11,787 bases of DNA, taken from assembly GCA_031323845.1 (NCBI GenBank), contig JAVIYP010000073.1:1-11787 (forward strand). Direction: 5' to 3'. The first letter of the stretch is position 1. Each line of letters opens with the position of its first letter. The DNA comes from PUPG01 sp031323845 (GTDB lineage: Bacteria > Bacteroidota > Bacteroidia > Bacteroidales > UBA7960). The notes beneath the pieces are model-generated. The model was not told the DNA's origin and ran no database searches. It saw nothing but the letters and a program-made list of their open reading frames with translations. The translations under genes and the position numbers were made by a program. Of the stretch, positions 6,520 to 11,787 are shown piece after piece.

Positions 6520-6620
6520 ATTGAATTAAATTAAGTATATCGGATTTAATGAAAAGTTTATCTTGTTTGTCAATATTAGCAATAATTTCTTTAACAGAAA
6601 GGTTTTACGGGCATTTTTTT

Positions 6621-6628
6621 TACCTTTG
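6621..6628 (+). promoter_or_regulatory. Bacteroidota-type -7 box TACCTTTG
   Basis: An exact match to TAnnTTTG, the -7 element of the Bacteroidota housekeeping sigma factor, 9 bases before the ATG at 6638. Transcription would start only a few bases from the start codon, giving a very short or absent leader. No good TTTG -33 element is seen at the expected distance. The box also argues against the upstream TTG start at 6563, which would place it inside the gene. Confidence 0.55.
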
Positions 6629-6637
6629 CCTGGTATT

Positions 6638-7678
6638 ATGCCTAAACACAGAGTTTTGGATAAATCCCTGGCAGACAAATTGCAGGAACTGTTAAGCGAC
6701 CGGAGCAGGCCGTTGTGCATCGTTGGACATACCCATCCGGATGGTGATGCCATTGGCTCCGCACTGGGCTTGTATCACTGCCTGAAAAACCTTGAATTTG
6801 CTGATGTCCGCGTGCTTATGCCGGATGCTTATGCCTCATTTCTGCATTGGATGCCCGGAAACGACAAGGTGATCATTGCAGAAGCAGACAGCAGGGCGGC
6901 CGGACAAGCCATTAGCAATGCGGGCGTTCTGATTTGTGTTGATTTTAACGGATTAAGCAGAGCGGGTCTTTTGGAACAGCATCTCAGGAAGAGTAAGGCG
7001 GTTAAGCTTATGATTGACCACCATCCGGAACCCGAACCCGGTTTTGATATTTACTGTTCTGACGTCCGTGCTAGCAGCACCGCTGAGTTGATCTATGAAG
7101 TGCTTGAAGCACTGAATATTCACCACAGCATGGATCGAAACGCCGCTGAATGCCTCTATGCAGGTATTCTTACCGATACCGGTTCGTTCAGTTATTCCTG
7201 CAACAACCCGAGAACCTACGAAATCATTGCCAAAATTATGGCTGAGGGTGTTGACGGCGCACATATCAACAGGTTAATATACAGTACATACAGCCTTAAC
7301 AGAATGCGTCTCCTGGGTTACTGTCTCAGTGAAAAACTCCGGGTAATAGGCGGTCACAGAGCTGCCTTTATCAGTCTTACTCAGGATGACCTGGCACGTT
7401 TCGGTTATAGTGAGGGAGATGCCGAAGGCATTGTAAATTATGCACTAAGTATCAGAAATATTGATCTGGCTGCCCTGTTTATGGAAAAAGAGGATCATAT
7501 CAAGGTTTCTTTAAGGTCTTACGGTGATCTTGATGTGAATGTGCTCGCGAGGAAGTTCTACCATGGTGGCGGTCATAAAAACGCTTCCGGCGGCAAAAGC
7601 TTCCTGGGCCTGGAAGAAGCGCTACAGCAATTTGAGTCTTTGGTGAAAGAAATGGAGGGCGACCATGCTGAAGCATAA
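6638..7678 (+). CDS. DHH/DHHA1 phosphoesterase (NrnA-like oligoribonuclease / pAp phosphatase)
   Basis: A 346-residue cytoplasmic enzyme of the DHH superfamily, NrnA-like group, which degrades very short RNAs and, in many members, dephosphorylates pAp. Motif I is HPDGDAIGS (33-41), motif II is the Asp in CVDFNG (100-105), motif III is IDHHPEP (126-132), and LYAGILTDTGSFSY gives the fourth metal ligand region. The C-terminal DHHA1 domain ends with GGGHKNASGG (310-319), the substrate-binding signature. The frame is open from a TTG at 6563, but the ATG at 6638 fits the family start and the promoter box just upstream. Its last 14 bases overlap the GldI-like lipoprotein gene. A link between the two is positional only. 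Whether pAp, pGpG or short RNA is the main substrate cannot be told from sequence. Confidence 0.92.
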   Translation: MPKHRVLDKSLADKLQELLSDRSRPLCIVGHTHPDGDAIGSALGLYHCLKNLEFADVRVLMPDAYASFLHWMPGNDKVIIAEADSRAAGQAISNAGVLICVDFNGLSRAGLLEQHLRKSKAVKLMIDHHPEPEPGFDIYCSDVRASSTAELIYEVLEALNIHHSMDRNAAECLYAGILTDTGSFSYSCNNPRTYEIIAKIMAEGVDGAHINRLIYSTYSLNRMRLLGYCLSEKLRVIGGHRAAFISLTQDDLARFGYSEGDAEGIVNYALSIRNIDLAALFMEKEDHIKVSLRSYGDLDVNVLARKFYHGGGHKNASGGKSFLGLEEALQQFESLVKEMEGDHAEA

Positions 7679-8207
7679 TAACAGGAACCGCTGGTTGATG
7701 CTCCCGCTTCTTTTGCTGATGCCCGGGTTTTTATCCTGTCAGGGTGAGGCAGAACGCCCGGTGTTACCGGATGTTTACCAATGGCAGGAAGCCTTCATAG
7801 AAAGCAACAAATACCTCAATATCCTCGAAGAAGAGGCTATTGATGATTTCATTGAACGTTTTGGATGGGAGATGCAACGCACGGGCACGGGCTTGCGTTA
7901 CAAAATTGACCGAAAAGGCGAAGGGCCAAACGTAGCTTACGGCGACCTTGTGGTTGTGAATTACACGGTTTACCTGATGACCGGTGATCCGGTATATTCT
8001 TCCGCAAATGATGAGCCACTGGTCTTTGTTGCCGGCAGGGGCGGCGTGGAAAGCGGACTTGAAGAAGGCATAAGGCTGCTTAACAACAAAGCCATGGCAA
8101 CCTTTATCCTGCCAAGCTACCTGGCGCACGGATTACCCGGCGATGGCCATAAGATCCCCAGGAGGTCTGCGATCATTTATGAAATCGAGGTTATGGGTAT
8201 TTATTAA
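7665..8207 (+). CDS. GldI-like FKBP-fold lipoprotein with degenerate active site
   Basis: A 180-residue predicted lipoprotein: positive N-terminus, hydrophobic stretch (11-22) and lipid-accepting Cys25 in GFLSC, a loose lipobox. A helical segment (about 40-70) is followed by an FKBP fold (73-180). The arrangement resembles GldI, the FKBP lipoprotein of Flavobacterium gliding, and related Bacteroidota isomerases. Several positions that form the FKBP proline pocket are changed: FDSS is VYSS, VIPGW is VESGL, the usual YG loop is HG, and the last-strand Phe is Tyr. It may therefore act as a chaperone more than as an isomerase. The ATG lies inside the DHH gene behind GGAGG (7653-7657), a rare clear Shine-Dalgarno here, so translational coupling is likely. 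One GldI-like gene is not evidence of gliding. Confidence 0.8.
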   Translation: MLKHNNRNRWLMLPLLLLMPGFLSCQGEAERPVLPDVYQWQEAFIESNKYLNILEEEAIDDFIERFGWEMQRTGTGLRYKIDRKGEGPNVAYGDLVVVNYTVYLMTGDPVYSSANDEPLVFVAGRGGVESGLEEGIRLLNNKAMATFILPSYLAHGLPGDGHKIPRRSAIIYEIEVMGIY

Positions 8208-8324
8208 CTAAGGCTGTTTGGTCAACACAACAGGGTTTTTATGCATAGGGAAGATGATTATAAAAGCTCGAAGCTTATTTCGAACGCAGTGAGAAACCTG
8301 CTGGAAGCTCGAAGGAAGAAAGAG

Positions 8325-8366
8325 AGGTCAGAGGTCAGAAGTCGGAAGTCAGAATTCAGAAGTCGG
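8325..8366. repeat. 7-bp tandem array, six copies
   Basis: Six head-to-tail heptamers: AGGTCAG, AGGTCAG, AAGTCGG, AAGTCAG, AATTCAG, AAGTCGG (consensus ARGTCRG). It sits about 220 bases before a start codon and is not inside a gene, so frame-switching is not possible here. Copy number may vary between strains. Confidence 0.85.
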
Positions 8367-8382
8367 ATGGCTTCAACAAATT

Positions 8383-8490
8383 AAATATTAAACGATTAAA
8401 CAAATAAACGATTAAAACGAATAAATGATTAAACGATTAAACGAATAAACGATTAAACGATTAAACGAATAAACGATTCAACAATTAAAC
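8383..8490. repeat. 8-bp TTAAACGA / ATAAACGA tandem array
   Basis: About a dozen 8-bp units that alternate TTAAACGA and ATAAACGA with some drift. A 24-bp block (8427-8450) is repeated exactly next to itself (8451-8474). The right end contains AACGAATAAACGATTCAAC (8464-8482), identical to part of the array at 345-392. There are no unique spacers, so it is not CRISPR. Confidence 0.85.
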
Positions 8491-8499
8491 AATAACCTT

Positions 8500-8523
8500 A
8501 CATCTGCACATCTGCACATCTAT
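8500..8523. repeat. 8-bp ACATCTGC tandem array, three copies
   Basis: ACATCTGC at 8500-8507 and 8508-8515, then ACATCTAT at 8516-8523. Short, but it directly follows two other arrays in the same spacer. Confidence 0.65.
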
Positions 8524-8584
8524 TCAGTATCTCAGGTATAAATACAAAACACAGAAAATTAAATACTTAAAAAATGATTAACAC

Positions 8585-9415
8585 ATGAAAAGACGAATAT
8601 TTTTTATCAGCTTATGGGTGATCGTGGGACTTGCAGCCTGCGGGTCAAATGACAGAAAGCCTGTCACCGGTGATATCCTCAGCCTCAGACTGCAATACAG
8701 CCTGAACGACAGCCTGTTGTTCAACAGTGACGATATGGGTATGCCCATGTATATTGAACTTATAGAACCTGATTATCCCGGTGATATTTACGAAAAACTA
8801 TCAGGCATGTCCGTAGGCGACAGCATCAGCTTTTACCTGGATGCGGAGAACTTCTTTCGTTATACAGCCGGTGTTCCTGCATTGCCTGATTTCATTGAGA
8901 AAGGCAGTGAACTGCTTTTTTCCGTCAAGTTGCTGAAAGCGATGAGCGATGAGGAATTCGAACAGGAAAGACAACGTTTAATGGAGCAGCAAATACAGGA
9001 AGACATGCAACGCTCTGAAATGGAAGAAGAACTGTTGCTCAATTTTTTAGCCGGTGAAGGCATTGACATAGAACCCACGGCATCAGGACTGTACTATATC
9101 GAAACAAAAAGAGGTGATGGTCCTGAGGTGCGTTCAGGCGATATGGTTTCTGTGCATTATGAGGGCCGTTTGCTCGATGGTACCGTGTTTGATTCCTCTT
9201 ACGACAGGGGTCAGCCCCTGGAGTTTCCCGTGGGAGAAGGCTGGGTTATTCCCGGCTGGGACGAAGGCATCCGTATGATGCGTGTGGGTGGCAAAGCCAC
9301 ACTTATTATACCTTCCTACCTGGGCTATGGCGACAGAGGCGCCGGGTCACTGATCAAGCCTTTCAGCACTCTCGTGTTTGACGTTGAACTGGTGGATGTG
9401 CAAAAGAACAAGTAA
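8585..9415 (+). CDS. FKBP-type peptidyl-prolyl isomerase lipoprotein with extra N-terminal domain
   Basis: A 276-residue predicted lipoprotein (lipobox LAAC, Cys19) exported across the inner membrane. The C-terminal FKBP domain (about 167-273) keeps the proline pocket: VHYEG, VFDSSY, EFPVG, VIPGW, YGDRG and LVFDVEL, so catalysis of Xaa-Pro isomerisation during envelope protein folding is expected. The N-terminal half (about 28-118) also looks like an FKBP fold that has lost the pocket: QYSLNDSLLFNSD, then LSGMSVGDSISF and LLFSVKLLK follow the same strand order. A charged, Glu/Gln-rich helix (119-155) joins the two; in related FKBP proteins such helices mediate dimers. A repeat-rich spacer separates it from the GldI-like gene and 97 bases from the next FKBP gene. 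The C-terminal domain is certain; the N-terminal one is my reading. Confidence 0.88.
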   Translation: MKRRIFFISLWVIVGLAACGSNDRKPVTGDILSLRLQYSLNDSLLFNSDDMGMPMYIELIEPDYPGDIYEKLSGMSVGDSISFYLDAENFFRYTAGVPALPDFIEKGSELLFSVKLLKAMSDEEFEQERQRLMEQQIQEDMQRSEMEEELLLNFLAGEGIDIEPTASGLYYIETKRGDGPEVRSGDMVSVHYEGRLLDGTVFDSSYDRGQPLEFPVGEGWVIPGWDEGIRMMRVGGKATLIIPSYLGYGDRGAGSLIKPFSTLVFDVELVDVQKNK

Positions 9416-9512
9416 GCCTTCCACGTTGTTGTAAAGTATGGTTGTTGAGGAAGGAATAGGTTCGCAGAAAAACCGGTAATACTTTTTCACGCTTATAAAC
9501 TATACCTCTTGT
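9416..9512. other. Short spacer between FKBP genes
   Basis: A 97-base gap holding CCTTCC (9417-9422) and GGAAGG (9449-9454), a 6-bp inverted repeat with a 26-base loop and no T run directly after it. TACTTTTTC (9480-9488) is only loosely like a -7 box. Read-through from the upstream FKBP gene is plausible. Confidence 0.3.
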
Positions 9513-10397
9513 ATGATGAAAAATAAAATGTATCCGCGTTTCCTGAAGTTTTTGCCCATGATCGCCCTGTTGCTGATCAGCTGTAAAGCCCTGAAGCAGC
9601 CTGAAGCTGAAGTTCCTGCCAAAGTGGAGGAAAAGATCGTGGAAAGCGCTTATGTAGAGTACACCACCGAAGAACTGAAACGGAATACCATGGCTTCAGG
9701 CCTGCAGTATGCTGTGATTGAGCCTGGCGACGGGATAAGGCTCAGGCCCGAAATGCGCGTCAGCATCCATTATTCGGGCTTCCTTGAAGAGGATCTGAGC
9801 CTTTTCGACAGTTCCTGGGAACGCCGTGAACCGATCTCTTTTGTCCTTGGCAGGGGCATGGTGATACCGGGATGGGAAGAAGCGCTTTCATACCTGAGGG
9901 TAGGAGACATAGCCCGTATCTGGATCCCTTATGCCCTGGCTTATGGCGAGCAGGGAAGAGGCCCCATCCCCCCAAAAAGCAACCTGATTTTTGATATCGA
10001 AGTAGTGGAAGCCAATATGGTGGAACTTCCTGAACCCTTCGTTATCGAGGAGCAGGACACGATTTTTACGGAAACAGGATTGCAGATCATCATTGTTGAG
10101 GAAGGTACCGGTGAACTGCCTGTACAGGGAAGCGTTCTGATTGTCCATTATACAGGTTACCTCAGTAACGGTGTGCTGTTTGATTCCTCAGTGCAACGCG
10201 AAACGCCTTTTCGTTTCATGCTGGGCACCGGTCAGGTGCTCAGAGGCTGGGATGAAGGGTTTACCATGCTGCGAAAAGGAAGCAGGGCACGCCTCATCAT
10301 ACCTCCGCACCTCGCCTATGGTGAAAGAGGAACCGGACCCATACCACCGGGAGAAACCCTGTTATTTGACGTGGAACTGCTTGATATTCAATATTAA
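9513..10397 (+). CDS. Tandem two-domain FKBP peptidyl-prolyl isomerase lipoprotein
   Basis: A 294-residue predicted lipoprotein (LLISC, Cys24) with two complete FKBP domains, about 63-169 and 189-294, joined by an acidic linker. Both keep the pocket: domain 1 has IHYSG, LFDSSW, VIPGWEE, YGEQG and LIFDIEV; domain 2 has VHYTG, LFDSS, VLRGWDEG, YGERG and LLFDVEL. The Ile of VIPGW is Leu in domain 2, a mild change. Prolyl isomerisation and chaperone activity on envelope proteins are the expected roles. The residues after the lipid Cys (KALKQPEAEVP) do not match a lipoprotein surface-export signal that I can recognise, so periplasm-facing is the default. Two Met codons begin the frame; I used the first. 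lgt follows after 14 bases, so the two are almost surely co-transcribed. Confidence 0.92.
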   Translation: MMKNKMYPRFLKFLPMIALLLISCKALKQPEAEVPAKVEEKIVESAYVEYTTEELKRNTMASGLQYAVIEPGDGIRLRPEMRVSIHYSGFLEEDLSLFDSSWERREPISFVLGRGMVIPGWEEALSYLRVGDIARIWIPYALAYGEQGRGPIPPKSNLIFDIEVVEANMVELPEPFVIEEQDTIFTETGLQIIIVEEGTGELPVQGSVLIVHYTGYLSNGVLFDSSVQRETPFRFMLGTGQVLRGWDEGFTMLRKGSRARLIIPPHLAYGERGTGPIPPGETLLFDVELLDIQY

Positions 10398-10411
10398 AAA
10401 CAACGGTTTAT

Positions 10412-11218
10412 ATGGAAATCTTACAAATTAGCTGGGACGCAAGTCCGGAAATCTTCAGAATCGGTAACCTGGCCATAAGGTGGTATGGCTTGTTTTGGGC
10501 ATTGTCCTTTTACCTGGGCTATGAAATAACCCTGCGCATTTTCAAAAATGAACAGATCCCGACAAAACAAGCTGACAGCCTGTTGATTTACATGGCGGCG
10601 GGAAGCATTATTGGTGCCCGGCTGGGACATTGTTTTTTTTACGACTGGGATTATTATTCGGCTAATCTTATTGAAGTCCTGTATATCTGGCAGGGAGGAC
10701 TGGCAAGTCATGGCGGTGCCATCGGTATCGTTATTGCACTCTGGCTGTACCGGCGCAAGTATCCGCACCCTTCCTTCATCTGGCTTCTCGACCGTTTGGT
10801 GATTCCCATTGCCCTGGGGGCTTTTTTCATTCGCATGGGAAACCTGATGAATTCCGAAATTTACGGCATCGAAACGAATCTTCCCTGGGGGTTTGTTTTT
10901 GAGAGCCGTGGGGAGGTGGTGCCGAAACATCCCACGCAGATCTACGAAGGACTGGCATACCTTGTTCTGTTTTTAATTTTGGGAATCACCTACATCAAAA
11001 AATATAAGCAACTGGCCCCGGGTTTTCTGGCCGGCTTTTTCGGTGTATTTATGTTCACGGCACGCTTCCTGATTGAATATATCAAAGAACCTCAGTCTGC
11101 CTTCGAAGAAAACATGATGCTTAACATGGGGCAAATCCTCAGCATTCCGGTGATCATCGCCGGTATTGTATTTCTTATTTATGCCAGGAAGAAAAGCGTC
11201 GCTGCACCCTCAGGCTGA
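10412..11218 (+). CDS. lgt: Prolipoprotein diacylglyceryl transferase
   Basis: Lgt moves diacylglycerol from phosphatidylglycerol to the lipobox Cys of prelipoproteins in the inner membrane, before signal peptidase II cleavage. The 268-residue polytopic protein has the Lgt motifs in order: GARLGHCFFYDW (68-79), SHGGAIG (99-105, with the essential His100), RMGNLMNSEIYG (141-152), HPTQIYEG (173-180) and TARFLIEYIKEPQ near the end. About seven membrane segments are visible. It is slightly shorter than the E. coli enzyme (291). It lies 14 bases downstream of one of three FKBP lipoprotein genes, all presumably its substrates. Its stop overlaps the stop of the opposing methyltransferase gene by 9 bases, leaving no room for a terminator between them. 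Confidence 0.96.
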   Translation: MEILQISWDASPEIFRIGNLAIRWYGLFWALSFYLGYEITLRIFKNEQIPTKQADSLLIYMAAGSIIGARLGHCFFYDWDYYSANLIEVLYIWQGGLASHGGAIGIVIALWLYRRKYPHPSFIWLLDRLVIPIALGAFFIRMGNLMNSEIYGIETNLPWGFVFESRGEVVPKHPTQIYEGLAYLVLFLILGITYIKKYKQLAPGFLAGFFGVFMFTARFLIEYIKEPQSAFEENMMLNMGQILSIPVIIAGIVFLIYARKKSVAAPSG

Positions 11219-11787
11219 AATTAAAAATATGGCCGGACGTTTGTTCAGGTCAGGGAAGCCGGTTTTGCGCCAGTGTCCTATGGTATACGTGCGAATGTAT
11301 TCGTTGCTGGTGCTGATGTCTGCTGCGATACACAGCCGAGTGCCCGGGTGGCAGGCCTGAAGCAGATCGCTGGTTACCTGGTTGTTGCGAAATGGGGTTT
11401 CCATAAAGATCTGTGTTGCACCGCTGCGCCTTGAATTGCTTTCCAATTCCCTTATCGCCTTAATGCGCTCATGTTGCTGCTTCGGCAGGTAGCCGTTAAA
11501 AACAAAGGATTGACCATTCATACCAGATGCCATAAGGGCCATTAGGATGGAACTGGGACCCACAAGAGGAACTACCCGTATACCTTCTCTGTGTGCCTGT
11601 CCGACAATGATCTGACCGGGATCGGCTATACACGGGCACCCGGCTTCTGACAAGATTCCAGCTGAAACTCCGGCAGCGACAGCTTCTAAGTATTGTGAGC
11701 TATCTGTTTCTGAAATGTGCTTGTTCAGCAATTGAAAAGTCACTGTATCAAAGCTTCTCGTATATCCTGCACTCTTGAGAAAACGCC
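11210..11787 (-). CDS. RsmI-like SAM-dependent methyltransferase, 5' end beyond window
   Basis: The visible 191 residues are the C-terminal part of a TP_methylase (tetrapyrrole methylase/RsmI-like) protein. The frame stays open to the window edge, and the extra residues (RFLKSAGYTRSFDTVTFQLL) fit the family, so the GTG at 11743 is not the real start; about 40 residues are missing. Motifs seen are LSEAGCPCIADPG (SAM-binding region), VVPLVGPSSILMALMASGMNGQSF and the C-terminal METPFRNN. RsmI itself 2'-O-methylates C1402 of 16S rRNA. Bacteroidota commonly carry both RsmI and a paralog of this type ('SEAGCP', 'NGYLP'), and this protein fits the paralog better, so I give no symbol. It is convergent with lgt and overlaps it by 9 bases. 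Confidence 0.85.
   Translation of the reverse strand, partial: RFLKSAGYTRSFDTVTFQLLNKHISETDSSQYLEAVAAGVSAGILSEAGCPCIADPGQIIVGQAHREGIRVVPLVGPSSILMALMASGMNGQSFVFNGYLPKQQHERIKAIRELESNSRRSGATQIFMETPFRNNQVTSDLLQACHPGTRLCIAADISTSNEYIRTYTIGHWRKTGFPDLNKRPAIFLISA

Larger units (their letters stand above)
8208..8584. other. Repeat-rich spacer between FKBP genes
   Basis: No gene is supported. After about 70 ordinary bases it contains CGAACGCAGTGAG (8281-8293). Then come a 7-bp tandem array (8325-8366), a long array of 8-bp TTAAACGA-type units (8383-8490) and three copies of an 8-bp ACATCTGC-type unit (8500-8523). No TAnnTTTG box is seen before the FKBP gene at 8585, so I cannot say whether that gene has its own promoter or is read through from upstream. 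Confidence 0.7.

Noticed and set aside
6563..6637. TTG start for the DHH phosphoesterase gene
   Set aside because: It would add 25 residues absent from the family and would put the TACCTTTG promoter box inside the coding region.
7665..8207. Evidence for gliding motility
   Set aside because: GldI-like FKBP lipoproteins occur in many non-gliding Bacteroidota, and no other gld or spr gene is in the window.
8325..8366. Phase-variation switch
   Set aside because: The array is not in a reading frame and no promoter elements flank it, so copy-number change has no evident on/off target.
8383..8490. CRISPR array
   Set aside because: The repeats are 8-bp units in direct contact with no unique spacers, and no cas genes are present.
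8574..8588. Four-codon mini frame (ATG ATT AAC ACA TGA) overlapping the FKBP start
   Set aside because: Too short to judge; an ATG in AT-rich DNA before a gene is expected by chance.
10421..10930. 169-codon minus-strand frame opposite lgt
   Set aside because: It lies fully inside lgt, which has all its family motifs; no recognisable protein features.

Overview
The window looks like chromosomal DNA of a Bacteroidota bacterium, probably an environmental member of the Bacteroidales/Marinilabiliales. This rests on protein style: an MnmA with the 'ESYEICFIP' signature, several FKBP lipoproteins including a GldI-like one, an Xre-type regulator ending in the tail 'VIVMYDDGTYSEYF', and an RsmI-like methyltransferase of the type common in this phylum. 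It also rests on a TAnnTTTG promoter box a few bases before a start codon and a general lack of Shine-Dalgarno sequences. I see no tRNA, rRNA, insertion sequence, integrase or CRISPR array. The assignment is from recognition, not from a search.

Layout. 1-413 is a gene-free spacer with CACAGATT-type inverted/direct repeats and a 16-bp tandem array. 414-3703 is a tight plus-strand cluster for surface-sugar synthesis: a membrane GT2 glycosyltransferase, a GT4 glycosyltransferase, gmhA and a gmhB-like HAD phosphatase, the last three overlapping. mnmA (tRNA 2-thiolation) follows at 3851-4939. 4940-5555 is a very AT-rich spacer with several TGTAAA/TTTACA inverted repeats, leading into a small HTH regulator (5556-6059). 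ndk is convergent with the regulator and divergent from a DHH phosphoesterase gene.

6638-11218 is a plus-strand run: DHH phosphoesterase, a GldI-like FKBP lipoprotein (overlapping), a repeat-rich spacer (8208-8584), two more FKBP lipoproteins, then lgt, the enzyme that lipidates lipoproteins. A truncated RsmI-like methyltransferase gene enters from the right edge on the minus strand and overlaps the end of lgt by 9 bases.

How the genes fit together. The first cluster makes a heptose-phosphate precursor and transfers sugars at the membrane, so it probably serves LPS/capsule or glycoprotein glycans. The right half links three periplasmic or outer-membrane prolyl isomerases, all predicted lipoproteins, to the enzyme that attaches their lipid. 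Most of the window is housekeeping or envelope biology. I do not see a clear new defence or mobile system. The most interesting non-gene signals are the candidate operator set before the HTH gene and the family of short tandem repeats shared between two spacers about 8 kb apart.
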